DNA of 64,000 bases from Rhizobium sp. JAB6 (GCF_003024605.1 NZ_PYJQ01000009.1:372001-436000), one strand, 5' to 3'; positions 45,090-54,106 are shown, counted from the stretch's first letter. Numbers and translations: made by a program. Notes: generated by a model not told the origin, from the letters alone.

Positions 45090-46019
45090 ATGTTCGCCGA
45101 GACGAAGCGCCTGAAAAGTCCGACGGGCGCAACCCTTGCCTATCATCATTTGCCTGCGGCGACCGGTGCCTGCGGCATCCTGCTGATCTCGCACGGCCTT
45201 GCCGAACACTCCCGCCGATACGAGACCTTTGCCGATGCAATGGCCCGCCAAGGCTTTCATGTCTATGCCCACGATCATCGCGGCCATGGCGAGACGACCG
45301 CCCATGACGCCCCCCTCGGCCGCTTTGCCCGAAGAAATGGCGCCGCTCAGGTCATCGCCGATGTGCTCGCCATGCGCGAACTCGCCGCACGTGCCCATCC
45401 CGGCCTGCCGATCATCCTGTTCGGACATTCCATGGGCGGGTTGATCAGCCTCAACGCCGTGGTCACGCATCCGGACAAGTTCGATGCGGTCACGGTCTGG
45501 AACTCCAATTTCAATCCGGGCCTCGCCGGCCGTGCCGCCCAGCTCATCCTGAAAACGGAACGCATGTTCAAGGGATCGGACGTCCCGAGCGGGCCGCTGC
45601 CGAAACTGACCTTCGGCAGCTGGGGTAAATCGATCGCGAACTGCCGTACCGATTTCGACTGGCTCTCGCGCGTTCCCGAACAGGTGGACAAATATATTGC
45701 CGACCCCCTTTGCGGCTTCGATGCCTCAGTCTCGCTTTGGCTCGACCTGTTCGAACTCACCTTCCGGGCACCGCAAAAGGCCCATCTCGATCGTCTACGA
45801 CGCGACATGCCGATCCATCTTGTCGGCGGCGGCAAGGATCCGGCGACCGACAATGCGAAAGCGATTTCCTGGCTGGCAAAGCATTTGAAAAGAGCCGGCT
45901 TTTCTCATATTACCATTGAGATCTACCCCGACATGCGGCACGAGACGCTCAACGAAATCGGCGCCGACAAAGCCATTTCCCGCTTTGCCGACTGGTGCAA
46001 AACGGTGGCAAATACCTGA
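45090..46019 (+). CDS. Alpha/beta hydrolase, monoacylglycerol lipase-like
   Basis: 309 aa serine hydrolase of the lysophospholipase/monoglyceride lipase (Hydrolase_4) type. Motifs: LLISHGLAEHSRRYETFADAM (oxyanion HG), YAHDHRGHGETT, nucleophile elbow GHSMGG with Ser104, acid in HLVGGGKDPATDN and a terminal His in YPDMRHETLNE. GGGGAGG precedes the ATG at 45090. No signal peptide, so cytoplasmic. It is followed 19 bases later by the DMT transporter gene and may be cotranscribed with it. Natural substrate unknown. Confidence 0.88.
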   Translation: MFAETKRLKSPTGATLAYHHLPAATGACGILLISHGLAEHSRRYETFADAMARQGFHVYAHDHRGHGETTAHDAPLGRFARRNGAAQVIADVLAMRELAARAHPGLPIILFGHSMGGLISLNAVVTHPDKFDAVTVWNSNFNPGLAGRAAQLILKTERMFKGSDVPSGPLPKLTFGSWGKSIANCRTDFDWLSRVPEQVDKYIADPLCGFDASVSLWLDLFELTFRAPQKAHLDRLRRDMPIHLVGGGKDPATDNAKAISWLAKHLKRAGFSHITIEIYPDMRHETLNEIGADKAISRFADWCKTVANT

Positions 46020-46038
46020 TTCTCAAGGAAGTTCTGTA

Positions 46039-46998
46039 ATGGATACCTCCAGCGGCTCCTCGGCACGATTGCCGCAATCGGAGCTGACCTTCGGTTTGGT
46101 GATGATGTTTCTCTCCGTCGTCCTCTCGCCGATCATCGACATCTTCTCCAAGCTTGCGGCAACTACCATTCCGCCCGGCGAAGTGACCGCCGCCCGCTTC
46201 ATTTTCCAGGCTCTTTTTGCCCTGCCGATGATGGCGGTTCGCTGGAAATGGGGCGTGTGGAGCTGGCGGCGCAGCGGTGTCCATGCCATCCGTGCCGCGG
46301 TGCTGACGCTGTCCATGGTGTCGTTCGTCACGACGTTGCAGGTGATGGAGGTTGCCGATGCCATCGCCATCTTCTTCGTCGAGCCAATGATGCTGACGAT
46401 CTTGAGCAGCATTTTCCTGAAGGAAACCATCGGCTGGCGGCGCTATACCGCCTGCGCCGTCGGCTTTTTCGACGCGATGCTGATCATCCAGCCAAGCTTT
46501 CAGGAAGTCGGTTTCATCGCCTTGCTTCCTGTCGTCACCGCGCTTTGCATCGCCGTCTATGTCATGATCACGCGCGTCGTCTCCCACAGCGAGGACGCAT
46601 GGTCGATGCAGTTCCAGACGGCTTTGTGGGGGACAGGCTTCAGCCTGGTCCTGCTTGCCATCGGCCGGGCGACAGGGTCTACAATCCTCGACCCGGTGAT
46701 GCCGGATCAGACGGCTATGCTCTATCTGCTCGGAGTTGGCGCTACTGCAGCGGCGGCGGGCATTCTCACGGTATATGCCTATCGCGCCGTGCCGGCCTCG
46801 ACGCTCGCGCCGCTGCAATATTTCGAGATCGTTTCCGCCACGATCTTCGGCTGGCTCGTCTTCGGCAATTTTCCCGATGCGATCAAATGGCTGGGCATCC
46901 TCATCATCATCGGGTCCGGTCTCTACATTCTTTGGCGCGAGCAGCGCTTTGCTTCCAAGCCCGTATCCGATACATCTGAAACGGCATTCACGCCCTAA
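46039..46998 (+). CDS. DMT/EamA-family transporter
   Basis: 319 aa carrier with ten hydrophobic segments in two EamA repeats: VMMFLSVVLSPIIDIFSKLAATTIPPGE starts the first, and VEPMMLTILSSIFLKETIGWRRY is the classical repeat end. The second repeat ends with TLAPLQYFEIVSATIFGWLVFGNFPDAIKW. The ATG at 46039 has AAGGAAG upstream; the frame is open leftward into the hydrolase gene but without a site. Substrate unknown. It is followed 18 bases later by the CoA-transferase gene, suggesting one operon from 45090 to 49874. Confidence 0.9.
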   Translation: MDTSSGSSARLPQSELTFGLVMMFLSVVLSPIIDIFSKLAATTIPPGEVTAARFIFQALFALPMMAVRWKWGVWSWRRSGVHAIRAAVLTLSMVSFVTTLQVMEVADAIAIFFVEPMMLTILSSIFLKETIGWRRYTACAVGFFDAMLIIQPSFQEVGFIALLPVVTALCIAVYVMITRVVSHSEDAWSMQFQTALWGTGFSLVLLAIGRATGSTILDPVMPDQTAMLYLLGVGATAAAAGILTVYAYRAVPASTLAPLQYFEIVSATIFGWLVFGNFPDAIKWLGILIIIGSGLYILWREQRFASKPVSDTSETAFTP

Positions 46999-47016
46999 GC
47001 GGGAGAGCGAATCGAC

Positions 47017-48219
47017 ATGACAGACCAGAAAACCAAGAAACCTCCGCTGTCCGGTATTCGTGTCATTGAACTCGCCCGCGTTCTCGCCGGTCCCTGGGCC
47101 GGGCAGATGCTGGCCGACCTCGGTGCCGATGTCATCAAGGTGGAAAATCCCGACGGCGGCGACGATACGCGCCAATGGGGACCGCCCTTCGTCGAAGGCC
47201 AGGATGGCGAAAATCTCTCCGCCGCCTATTATCACTCCGCCAATCGCGGCAAGCGCTCCATCACCGCCGACCTCAAGACCGAGCAAGGGCAAGAGTTGGT
47301 GCGCCGACTGGTGAAAACGGCCGATGTGGTGATCGAGAATTTCAAGCTCGGCGGCTTGGTAAAGTACGGGCTGGATTATGAAAGCCTGAAGAAGATCAAT
47401 CCCCGTATCGTCTATTGCTCGATCACCGGCTTCGGCCAGACCGGCCCCTATGCCGGTCTCGCAGGCTATGACTATATCGTTCAGGGCATGTCCGGCTTCA
47501 TGTCGATCACAGGTGAACCGGATGGCCAGCCGATGAAAGCGGGCGTCGCGATCGCGGATATCTTCACCGGCATCTATGCCGTGTCGGCAATCGAGGCCGC
47601 GCTGATCCACGCCCTGAAGACCGGGGAAGGACAGCTGATCGACATGGCGCTGCTGGATGTGCAGTCGGCCGTGCTCGCCAACCAGAACATGAATTATCTG
47701 ATCTCGGGCAAGCCGCCGTCCCGGCTCGGCAACGCTCATCCCAATATCTCGCCCTATGAAGTCGTACCCACCGCCGACGGTTATCTCATTCTTGCCGTTG
47801 GCAATGACGGACAGTTTCGGCGCCTCTGCGCCATTCTCGGCATCGAGGCGCATGCCAACGACGAGCGCTATGCGACTAACAAGGCGCGCGTCGCACACCG
47901 CAACGAGATACGGGCGTTCGTCTCTGCGCAGACGCTGAAGTGGAACAAGGCGGAACTGCTGCAAGCCTGCGAGACCAATGCCGTTCCGGCCGGCGCCATC
48001 AACACGATCGAGGACATGTTCTCCGATCCGCAAATTGTGGCGCGGGGCCTGAGGATCGATCTCGAAGATAGTGCCGGCACCGTCATTCCGAGCGTCCGCA
48101 CACCGATCGTGCTGTCGGAAACGCCGTTGACCTATACGCGGCCGAGCCCGCGCCTCGGCGAACATCAGGAGGAAGTTCTGGCCGAATTGGCCGAACTGGA
48201 GGGAAAGGCAAGGACATGA
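47017..48219 (+). CDS. Family III CoA-transferase (CaiB/BaiF)
   Basis: 400 aa enzyme moving CoA between carboxylates without a thiol intermediate. Family marks: LSGIRVIELARVLAGPWAGQMLADLGADVIKVE at the N-terminus, SANRGKRSITADLKTEQGQE, and SITGFGQTGPYAGLAGYDYIVQGMSG with the nucleophilic Asp152 in GYD. GQLIDMALLDVQSAVLANQN follows. Its stop overlaps the start of a TPP-enzyme gene by 4 bases, so the two products probably act on the same metabolite. Formyl-CoA transferase with oxalyl-CoA decarboxylase is a known pairing of the same two families, but that substrate is not proven here. Confidence 0.9.
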   Translation: MTDQKTKKPPLSGIRVIELARVLAGPWAGQMLADLGADVIKVENPDGGDDTRQWGPPFVEGQDGENLSAAYYHSANRGKRSITADLKTEQGQELVRRLVKTADVVIENFKLGGLVKYGLDYESLKKINPRIVYCSITGFGQTGPYAGLAGYDYIVQGMSGFMSITGEPDGQPMKAGVAIADIFTGIYAVSAIEAALIHALKTGEGQLIDMALLDVQSAVLANQNMNYLISGKPPSRLGNAHPNISPYEVVPTADGYLILAVGNDGQFRRLCAILGIEAHANDERYATNKARVAHRNEIRAFVSAQTLKWNKAELLQACETNAVPAGAINTIEDMFSDPQIVARGLRIDLEDSAGTVIPSVRTPIVLSETPLTYTRPSPRLGEHQEEVLAELAELEGKART

Positions 48220-49874
48220 AGCGAACGGGCGGGCAACTCATCGTCGAGGCTTTGAAGGCAAATGGCGTGCAGCGCATTTCCTGCGTGCCGGGCGAGAGCT
48301 TTCTCGCCGTGCTCGATGCCCTGCATGACACCGATATCAAGGTGCTCGTCTGCCGCCAGGAAGGCGGCGCGGCGATGATGGCGGATGCCTGGGGCCGCTT
48401 GACCGGCGAACCGGGCATCTGCATGGTCACCCGCGGCCCTGGCGCCACCAACGCTTCCGCCGGCCTTCATATCGCGCGGCAGGATTCGATCCCGATGATC
48501 CAGTTCATCGGCCAGGTCCAGCGGGATGCTCGCGAGCGCGAGGCCTTCCAGGAGGTCGAATTTCGCCGCGCCTTGACCGAATTCGCCAAATGGGTCGGCG
48601 AGATCGACGATGCCGCCCGCATTCCGGAATTCGTCACGCGCGCCTTCGCCGTGGCAACATCGGGTCGCCCCGGTCCAGTCGTGTTGACCCTGCCGGAGGA
48701 CATGCTGCGCGATGAGGTGGAGGCGCCACAAGCGCTGCCCTATGTCCCGGTCGCCGCCCATCCCGGCCGAGGCCAGCTTACCGATCTCCGCCAGCGCCTT
48801 TCGGCCGCAGAACGACCAATGGTCATTCTCGGCGGCACCCGCTGGAACGAAGAAGCGGTTGCCGGCATCAGACAATTCGCCGAGCGTTTTAAACTGCCGA
48901 TCGGCTGCTCCTTCCGCAGGCAGATGCTGTTCGACCATCTGCATCTCAATTATGCCGGCGATGTCGGCATCGGCATCAATCCGGCGCTGGCCAAAGAGAT
49001 CAAGGAAGCAGACCTGCTGATCCTTCTCGGCGGCCGTCTCTCCGAAATGCCCTCCTCGGGCTACACACTGGTCGACATCCCCTACCCGCGCCAGCAGCTC
49101 GTCCACATTCATCCCGACCCTTCGGAGCTCGGACGCGTCTATCGGCCGGACCTCGCCATCTGTGCCAGCCCGGCGGACTTCGTTTCGGCTCTCGCGGATT
49201 TGGAGCCACTGCATGAGATGCCTTGGGCCGGGCGAACCGAGCGTATGCACGCCGCCTATCTTGCCTGGTCGAAAACACCGGAAAAGAGCCCCGGGGCCGT
49301 CCATATGGGCCGCATCATGGATTGGATCGAAGCCAATACCGCTGACGACACGATCTTCACAAACGGGGCCGGCAACTACGCCACCTGGCTTCACCGCTTC
49401 CATCGCTTCCGTCGCTTCAACACGCAGGCGGCTCCGACGTCGGGCTCAATGGGCTACGGCCTCCCGGCAGCGGTTGCGGCGAAACAGCTCTTTCCGGAGC
49501 GCGACGTGATCTGTTTTGCCGGTGACGGCTGCTTCATGATGCATGGGCAGGAGTTTGCGACCGCCGTCCAGTATGGACTGGCGCTGATCGCTTTGGTCAT
49601 CAACAACGGCATGTACGGTACCATCCGCATGCATCAGGAACGGGAATATCCCGGCCGTGTCAGCGCCACCGCGCTCGACAATCCGGATTTCGCGGCCCTT
49701 GCCCGCGCCTATGGCGGCCATGGCGAAACAGTGAAGGCGACGGAAGAATTCGGCCCGGCCTTCGAGCGGGCGCGCGCCAGCGGTAAACCCGCGATCATCG
49801 AAATCGCGCTAGACCCGGAAGCAATCACGCCCTCGCGTACTTTGACGGAAATCGCGCAAACAAAAGGCCGGTGA
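48216..49874 (+). CDS. TPP-dependent enzyme, acetolactate-synthase-like
   Basis: 552 aa thiamine-diphosphate enzyme with three domains: PYR (1-165) with catalytic Glu49 in VCRQEGGAAMMADAWGRLTG, central (about 190-325) and PP (about 355-530). The PP domain shows the TPP/Mg motif, GDG in FAGDGCFMMHGQEF through to the paired NN of LVINNGMYGT. It resembles IlvB-type decarboxylases and carboligases but no regulatory subunit gene is adjacent and it is not in an ilv context. The 4-base overlap with the CoA-transferase gene suggests a joint pathway. The exact reaction cannot be assigned. Confidence 0.85.
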   Translation: MKRTGGQLIVEALKANGVQRISCVPGESFLAVLDALHDTDIKVLVCRQEGGAAMMADAWGRLTGEPGICMVTRGPGATNASAGLHIARQDSIPMIQFIGQVQRDAREREAFQEVEFRRALTEFAKWVGEIDDAARIPEFVTRAFAVATSGRPGPVVLTLPEDMLRDEVEAPQALPYVPVAAHPGRGQLTDLRQRLSAAERPMVILGGTRWNEEAVAGIRQFAERFKLPIGCSFRRQMLFDHLHLNYAGDVGIGINPALAKEIKEADLLILLGGRLSEMPSSGYTLVDIPYPRQQLVHIHPDPSELGRVYRPDLAICASPADFVSALADLEPLHEMPWAGRTERMHAAYLAWSKTPEKSPGAVHMGRIMDWIEANTADDTIFTNGAGNYATWLHRFHRFRRFNTQAAPTSGSMGYGLPAAVAAKQLFPERDVICFAGDGCFMMHGQEFATAVQYGLALIALVINNGMYGTIRMHQEREYPGRVSATALDNPDFAALARAYGGHGETVKATEEFGPAFERARASGKPAIIEIALDPEAITPSRTLTEIAQTKGR

Positions 49875-49894
49875 GCGCGAACCCACCGGCCTTT
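49863..49894 (+). terminator. Terminator overlapping the TPP-enzyme stop codon
   Basis: AAAGGCCGGTG (49863-49873) pairs with CACCGGCCTTT (49884-49894). The first arm contains the last codons and part of the TGA stop (49872-49874). The hairpin also works for ridA on the minus strand, 20 bases past its stop, with T-rich ends. Confidence 0.8.
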
Positions 49895-49913
49895 CGGAAT
49901 GTGATGAACCGAC

Positions 49914-50258
49914 TTAGTCGAGTGCTGCCGTCACGATGAATTCGACCTTGTACTTCGGCGCTGCGAGCTTGGCTTCGCTGGTAGCACGCGCCGGCGTATT
50001 GGCCGGATCGACCCAGGCTTCCCAGGCAGCGTTCATTTCGGCGAAATAGGCGATATCGGAGAGATAGATGATCGTCTGCAGGATCTTCGACTTGTTGGTA
50101 CCGGCTGCAGCGAGCAGGCGATCGACTTCGGCGAGTGCCGACTTGCACTGATCGGTGACGCTTTCGCCTTCACCAACCTGGCCGGCAAGATAGACGGTGT
50201 TGCCGTGGATGACAGCGCCGCTCATGCGGGCGCCAACGTCGATGCGCTTGATGCTCAT
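49914..50258 (-). CDS. RidA/YjgF-family imine deaminase
   Basis: Small trimeric enzyme (114 aa) that hydrolyses reactive enamine/imine intermediates from PLP enzymes. Shows GNTVYLAGQVGEG, a central helix SALAEVDRLLAAAGT, DIAYFAEMNAAWEAWV and the active-site PARATSEAKLAAPKYKVEF with the conserved Arg. The C-terminus is a variant of the family VEIEVIA. GGAG lies upstream of the ATG at 50258. It belongs to one of the Rid subfamilies rather than strictly archetypal RidA, whose members may lack deaminase activity. Confidence 0.88.
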   Translation of the reverse strand: MSIKRIDVGARMSGAVIHGNTVYLAGQVGEGESVTDQCKSALAEVDRLLAAAGTNKSKILQTIIYLSDIAYFAEMNAAWEAWVDPANTPARATSEAKLAAPKYKVEFIVTAALD

Positions 50259-50344
50259 GATCTTCTCCTGATGTTGTTCTTCGACAGGTAAACGGGGCAT
50301 GGCCTACGGCCTACCCCGCAATCCAAAGGGAGGGTAAAGGGGAG

Positions 50345-50683
50345 TTAGCCGCGAATGTGATGCGTCTTCTGATAGATCGCCGTGGAGCGTGCGCCCGAGC
50401 GGCAATAGCCGAGCATCGGCCGCGGAAATTCGTCGAGCGCATCGACCATGCCCTGTACGGCCTCTTCAGTTACGCCCATCGGGCCAACCGGCACCTGAGT
50501 GATCTCCAGGCCAAGTTCTTTGGCGCGGGCCTCGATGACGCCGAACGGCGTCTGATCCGGGCTCTCGCCATCGGGGCGATGGCAGACGATGGACTTGAAC
50601 CCAAGAGCCTTGATCTCATCCAGATCCTTTACGGTGATCTGGCCGGATACCGAGTATTCATCGTCGATCGGGCGGATATCCAT
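50345..50683 (-). CDS. Dual-specificity-phosphatase-like protein, TIGR01244/DUF442 type
   Basis: 112 aa cytoplasmic protein with a cysteine-phosphatase-like fold. The N-terminus SVSGQITVKDLDEIKALGFKSIVCHRPDGE and the active loop YCRSGARS (C-x-x-G-x-R) match the family also found fused to beta-lactamase-like hydrolases (Blh). Blh proteins act in sulfide detoxification in rhizobia and agrobacteria; here only the phosphatase/rhodanese-like part is present and no persulfide dioxygenase is adjacent. Function uncertain. Confidence 0.8.
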   Translation of the reverse strand: MDIRPIDDEYSVSGQITVKDLDEIKALGFKSIVCHRPDGESPDQTPFGVIEARAKELGLEITQVPVGPMGVTEEAVQGMVDALDEFPRPMLGYCRSGARSTAIYQKTHHIRG

Positions 50684-50755
50684 GGTTCATGTCCTCTCTA
50701 AAACCGTGGCCTTGATCTACGCCGCCATAGGGCGAGCGTCAACCGCGGCCCCCTC

Positions 50756-51595
50756 TCAAACGAAGGCAAAGTTGAGCATGAAATTGCGGGTTTCGCCGGG
50801 CTGGAGAATATTGAATTCGCCCGCCTCCTCCAGTTCGGCGCGCGAGACCCAGCGATGCGAAACCGGCTCGATGCCAAGCACATGCGCAGGCGCACGCTGA
50901 TTGCGCCAGACCTGCAGGAATGGCAGCGTATCGGTACCGAAGCGAACTCTTAAAGTCTTGCCGCCGATGGCCGCGATCGGGCCAAGGCTGATTTCGGCCC
51001 AATCCTCGCCCTTGTCTTGCGCCGGCACGCAGAAGATATCGCCTCCCTCCTCGCCGAAGGTCCAGGGAAAGCCGCCATTGTCAAGCATCTGCCCGGCAAG
51101 GCGCGTGCCGCTGTCGAACCATTTCCCGCCGATATTCATGTGGTACATCAGGAAGACCGGCATCGCCTCTGTGCTGGTATTGACGATACGGTCCGCAAGC
51201 GAGACCTCGCCCGTCGCGCCATCGATCCGCCAAAGCCGTTCGAGCCTGGCCGTCCGCCTTTCCGCGGTGACAACATCGATATCGGCACGGCATTCCGCAT
51301 TGCCGTCCTCGGATTTGGTCCAAAGAATCTTGGCGGGATGAGACGAGAGGGAACCGTGAAGCGGATAGCGCTTGCCCTCATTTGGGCCGGACATTGGCTC
51401 GGGATGGCGGATATGGTCCGGCCCGCAAGTGAAGAGGAAGCCTTCCACGGAATGGCTGATACGCGGATCGCCATCGTCGGGAACCGCGCTTCCAGGCGCA
51501 AGGTTGTTGCCGTCGACGACGCAGGCGCCGATATCCAGGACGGAGCCCTCATCCAACGTCAATTTCGGCCCTTTCGCGGCAGAAAAATCCATCAT
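50756..51595 (-). CDS. Aldose 1-epimerase-like protein (DUF4432 type)
   Basis: 279 aa galactose-mutarotase-fold protein. Marks: HGSLSSHPAKILW (conserved His of the fold), VFLMYHMNIGG, LPFLQVWRNQRAPAHVLGIEP and the terminal Glu segment EAGEFNILQPGETRNF. Members bind sugars; whether this one is catalytic cannot be read. GGGAGGATTTAAGGA lies before tandem ATG codons (51595 and 51592). It stands alone, with a 217-base gap before the divergent transpeptidase gene. Confidence 0.8.
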   Translation of the reverse strand: MMDFSAAKGPKLTLDEGSVLDIGACVVDGNNLAPGSAVPDDGDPRISHSVEGFLFTCGPDHIRHPEPMSGPNEGKRYPLHGSLSSHPAKILWTKSEDGNAECRADIDVVTAERRTARLERLWRIDGATGEVSLADRIVNTSTEAMPVFLMYHMNIGGKWFDSGTRLAGQMLDNGGFPWTFGEEGGDIFCVPAQDKGEDWAEISLGPIAAIGGKTLRVRFGTDTLPFLQVWRNQRAPAHVLGIEPVSHRWVSRAELEEAGEFNILQPGETRNFMLNFAFV

Positions 51596-51812
51596 TCCTT
51601 AAATCCTCCCTGATTCGGCTCCACGCGCGGGCATTGTCCCAAGATGGCTCGCAGCCGAAATAAACGGTTATTTGGCTTATCAAATATTAACCTGAACCCT
51701 TGATCACATAAATTTTTATATTTTATTCAGCATGATAATCTAAATTTCCATACTGGCGTCAAAATTGCCATGTGTGTGTCAGCCGAACGATTATCCCGAG
51801 GATTCGACAGAC

Positions 51813-53273
51813 GTGAACCGGTTCGTAAAATTGAGTTTTGCCTTGGCAATGACTGCCGCTGTATCTGTGCTCGCGCTCACCGATGCGCAGGCACAATACT
51901 ATCGCAGTGGCAACGGCAACACGGTTCTCGTCACTCCCGACGGCCGGATTCTCGATCAATATCCTTACGGCGGCGGATATTCCATGGCCCGTGACGGACG
52001 CGGCCGCCGGGTCCTGATCGATGCCTATGGCAATGTCGTCGCCACCGAGATGAGAGCCAGCGCCTATTATCCCCGTGCGCCGGCGCGCGATACCTATGGC
52101 AATAATAGCGGCCGCTATGGCGATACACAGCTTTCCAACAACGGCGATTACCAGGATTATCGTCAGTATCGCACCGACAGCTACGGAAACTACGACGGCG
52201 CCTCCGGCAATGGTTACGACCAGCAGGATCGCGGCGTCGTTACGGGCGGCATTCCGCGCGATGGCGATATCCGGAGTCAACCACTCGACAATCAGCCATT
52301 GCTCGATAAGAACCAAAGCCGCGCGAACCCGAACGGCAGGGATTATGCCTCGATAGACCCGCAGCAGGGCGCGCCTGACATCGTCAACAAGCCGGCACCG
52401 GCGGAGCCCGTCATCACCCTCAAGGGCAAGTCCAAGATGGAGATTACCGCGCTGGAGGTCTTCCTCGCGCGGCAGGGTATTTCGCCCGGTGCGATCGACG
52501 GCCGCATGGGCGCCAATGTCACCAAGGCGATCTATGCCTATCAGCAGATGACCGGTCAGACGCTCGACCCCAACAATACCGACTGGATTCTCGAGCAACT
52601 GCGCATGTCCGGCGGCATGCCGATCGTCAACTATACGATCACGGCGGCCGATGCGGCCGGCCCCTATGTCGCTTCGATCCCCGAGGACTATGCGGCTAAG
52701 GCACAGATGCCCTCGCTCGGCTATACCTCGACGACGGAAATGCTGGCGGAACGCTTTCACATGGACGAGGGCTATCTGAAGGCGCTCAATCCCGGGGTCG
52801 ATTTCACCGTTCCGGGGACGACCATCAAGGTCGTCAATACAGGCCCGGGCAAGACCGGCGCAGTCGCCAAGATCCTGGCGGACAAGGGCCGCAAGCAGGT
52901 ATTCGCCTATGACGCCAACGGCACGCTGATCGCCGCCTATCCGGCCAGCATCGGCTCGGCCGACACGCCCTCGCCGTCCGGCACCGTCACCGTCGAGCGC
53001 GTCGCCTTCAATCCCGGCTATACTTACAATCCGAAGATCAACTTTCAGCAGGGCGCCAACGATAAAGTGCTGAACATTCCGCCAGGCCCGAATGGCCCGG
53101 TCGGCACCGTGTGGATGGCTCTCTCGAAGCCGACCTACGGTATTCATGGCACGCCGGATCCCTCGAGGATCGGAAAGTCGCAAAGCCACGGCTGCGTGCG
53201 CCTCACCAATTGGGACGCAACCGAACTCGCCAAGATGGTCAAACCGGGCGTCGTCGTCGAATTCGTAGACTGA
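51813..53273 (+). CDS. Exported L,D-transpeptidase (YkuD)
   Basis: 486 aa periplasmic protein that can make 3-3 cross-links or attach proteins to peptidoglycan. From the GTG at 51813 (GAGGA upstream) it has a signal peptide ending near AQA, a Tyr/Asn/Gly-rich low-complexity region (about 60-150), a peptidoglycan_binding_1-like domain (ALEVFLARQGISPGAIDG), a LysM-like stretch (MLAERFHMDEGYLKALNP) and the catalytic YkuD domain. The latter has YGIHGTPDPSRIGKSQSHGCVRLTN, with the catalytic Cys and His in SHGCVRL. An ATG at 51765 would bury the signal peptide. Agrobacteria and rhizobia use L,D-transpeptidases for polar growth. Confidence 0.92.
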   Translation: MNRFVKLSFALAMTAAVSVLALTDAQAQYYRSGNGNTVLVTPDGRILDQYPYGGGYSMARDGRGRRVLIDAYGNVVATEMRASAYYPRAPARDTYGNNSGRYGDTQLSNNGDYQDYRQYRTDSYGNYDGASGNGYDQQDRGVVTGGIPRDGDIRSQPLDNQPLLDKNQSRANPNGRDYASIDPQQGAPDIVNKPAPAEPVITLKGKSKMEITALEVFLARQGISPGAIDGRMGANVTKAIYAYQQMTGQTLDPNNTDWILEQLRMSGGMPIVNYTITAADAAGPYVASIPEDYAAKAQMPSLGYTSTTEMLAERFHMDEGYLKALNPGVDFTVPGTTIKVVNTGPGKTGAVAKILADKGRKQVFAYDANGTLIAAYPASIGSADTPSPSGTVTVERVAFNPGYTYNPKINFQQGANDKVLNIPPGPNGPVGTVWMALSKPTYGIHGTPDPSRIGKSQSHGCVRLTNWDATELAKMVKPGVVVEFVD

Positions 53274-53351
53274 CCTCACCTAACGAAAGCAAAGGTGAGG
53301 ATTTAGCCCTTCAACAGCCTTCATGTCCCTCGGATACATTCGCGCGATATT

Positions 53352-53372
53352 GCTATCAAATCTTAGAATTGA
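53352..53372. promoter_or_regulatory. Inverted repeat operator of the toxin-antitoxin pair
   Basis: TATCAA (53352-53357) and TTGATA (53367-53372) with a 9-base spacer, in an AT-rich patch 30 bases before the antitoxin ATG. Position and symmetry fit binding of a dimeric ribbon-helix-helix antitoxin for autorepression. Confidence 0.5.
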
Positions 53373-53401
53373 TATCATTCCTCCCGCTAGGAGAAATAGC
53401 G

Positions 53402-53641
53402 ATGGCTGCCATTACCGTAAGGAATCTTCCTGACGAGACTCACCGAGCATTGAAGCACAGGGCAGAGCAGCATGGCCGCAGCACTGAAGCCGAAATCCGC
53501 GAAATTCTCGAAGAGGCCGTTCGACCCAAGGATCGATTGAAGATCGGTTCGGAACTGGCGGCATTTGGACAACAGTTTGGCGGCCTCGATCTCGAGTTGG
53601 AACGTGAGCGAGCGCCAACAGAACCAGCCAGTTTCGAATGA
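53402..53641 (+). CDS. FitA/VapB-type ribbon-helix-helix antitoxin
   Basis: 79 aa DNA-binding antitoxin. The N-terminal ITVRNLPDETHRALKHRAEQHGRSTEAEIREIL is the ribbon-helix-helix domain of FitA (PF22513-like); the C-terminal part (LKIGSELAAFGQQFGGLDLE) should wrap the toxin. AGGAG lies 8 bases before the ATG at 53402. Its stop overlaps the toxin start by 4 bases (ATGA), the standard arrangement. Confidence 0.92.
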   Translation: MAAITVRNLPDETHRALKHRAEQHGRSTEAEIREILEEAVRPKDRLKIGSELAAFGQQFGGLDLELERERAPTEPASFE

Positions 53642-54060
53642 TTATTCTAGACACGAATATCGTCTCTGAGCCGATGAAACCGGCCGCCAACAACAATGTT
53701 TTGCAGTGGTTGGACAAGCAGCTGGCAGAAACGCTTTTCCTCACAACTACAAGCCTTGCCGAACTGTTGGTCGGCATAGAGATCTTGCCGGATGGCAAGC
53801 GCAAGATAGGTCTTGATGGTGCGCTTAAACAGCTTGTCTCGCGGCTCTTTGCTTCACGCATTCTTTCCTTTGATCAGGCTGCTGCAGAGCACTATGCGCC
53901 TTTGATCAGCCGCGCGAGATCCGCAGGATATTCAATAGCCGTTGCAGATGGTCAGATCGCGGCAATTGCGGCCACGCATGGTTTTGTCGTTGCTACGCGG
54001 GATACAGCTCCGTTCGTGGCGGCGGGGATCGCAACGATCAACCCTTGGCACGAGGGTTGA
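53638..54060 (+). CDS. PIN-domain toxin, FitB/VapC family
   Basis: 140 aa predicted Mg-dependent endoribonuclease. PIN acidic residues are visible: Asp5 in MIILDTNIVSE, Glu in TTSLAELLVGIE, Asp in AVADGQIAAIAATHGF and Asp in VATRDTAPF. VapC toxins usually cut initiator tRNA or the rRNA sarcin loop; the target here is unknown. It is complete, with no frameshift, and coupled to the antitoxin by an ATGA overlap. Confidence 0.92.
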   Translation: MIILDTNIVSEPMKPAANNNVLQWLDKQLAETLFLTTTSLAELLVGIEILPDGKRKIGLDGALKQLVSRLFASRILSFDQAAAEHYAPLISRARSAGYSIAVADGQIAAIAATHGFVVATRDTAPFVAAGIATINPWHEG

Positions 54061-54106
54061 CTAAAATGGCTGCACCGCGATCCACTCGCAGTGCAGCCAC
54101 AGCTAC

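Noticed and set aside
45949..48165. Minus-strand open frame of over 700 codons opposite the DMT and CoA-transferase genes
   Set aside because: Covers three convincing plus-strand genes and has low-complexity Arg/Asp/His composition; judged a shadow.
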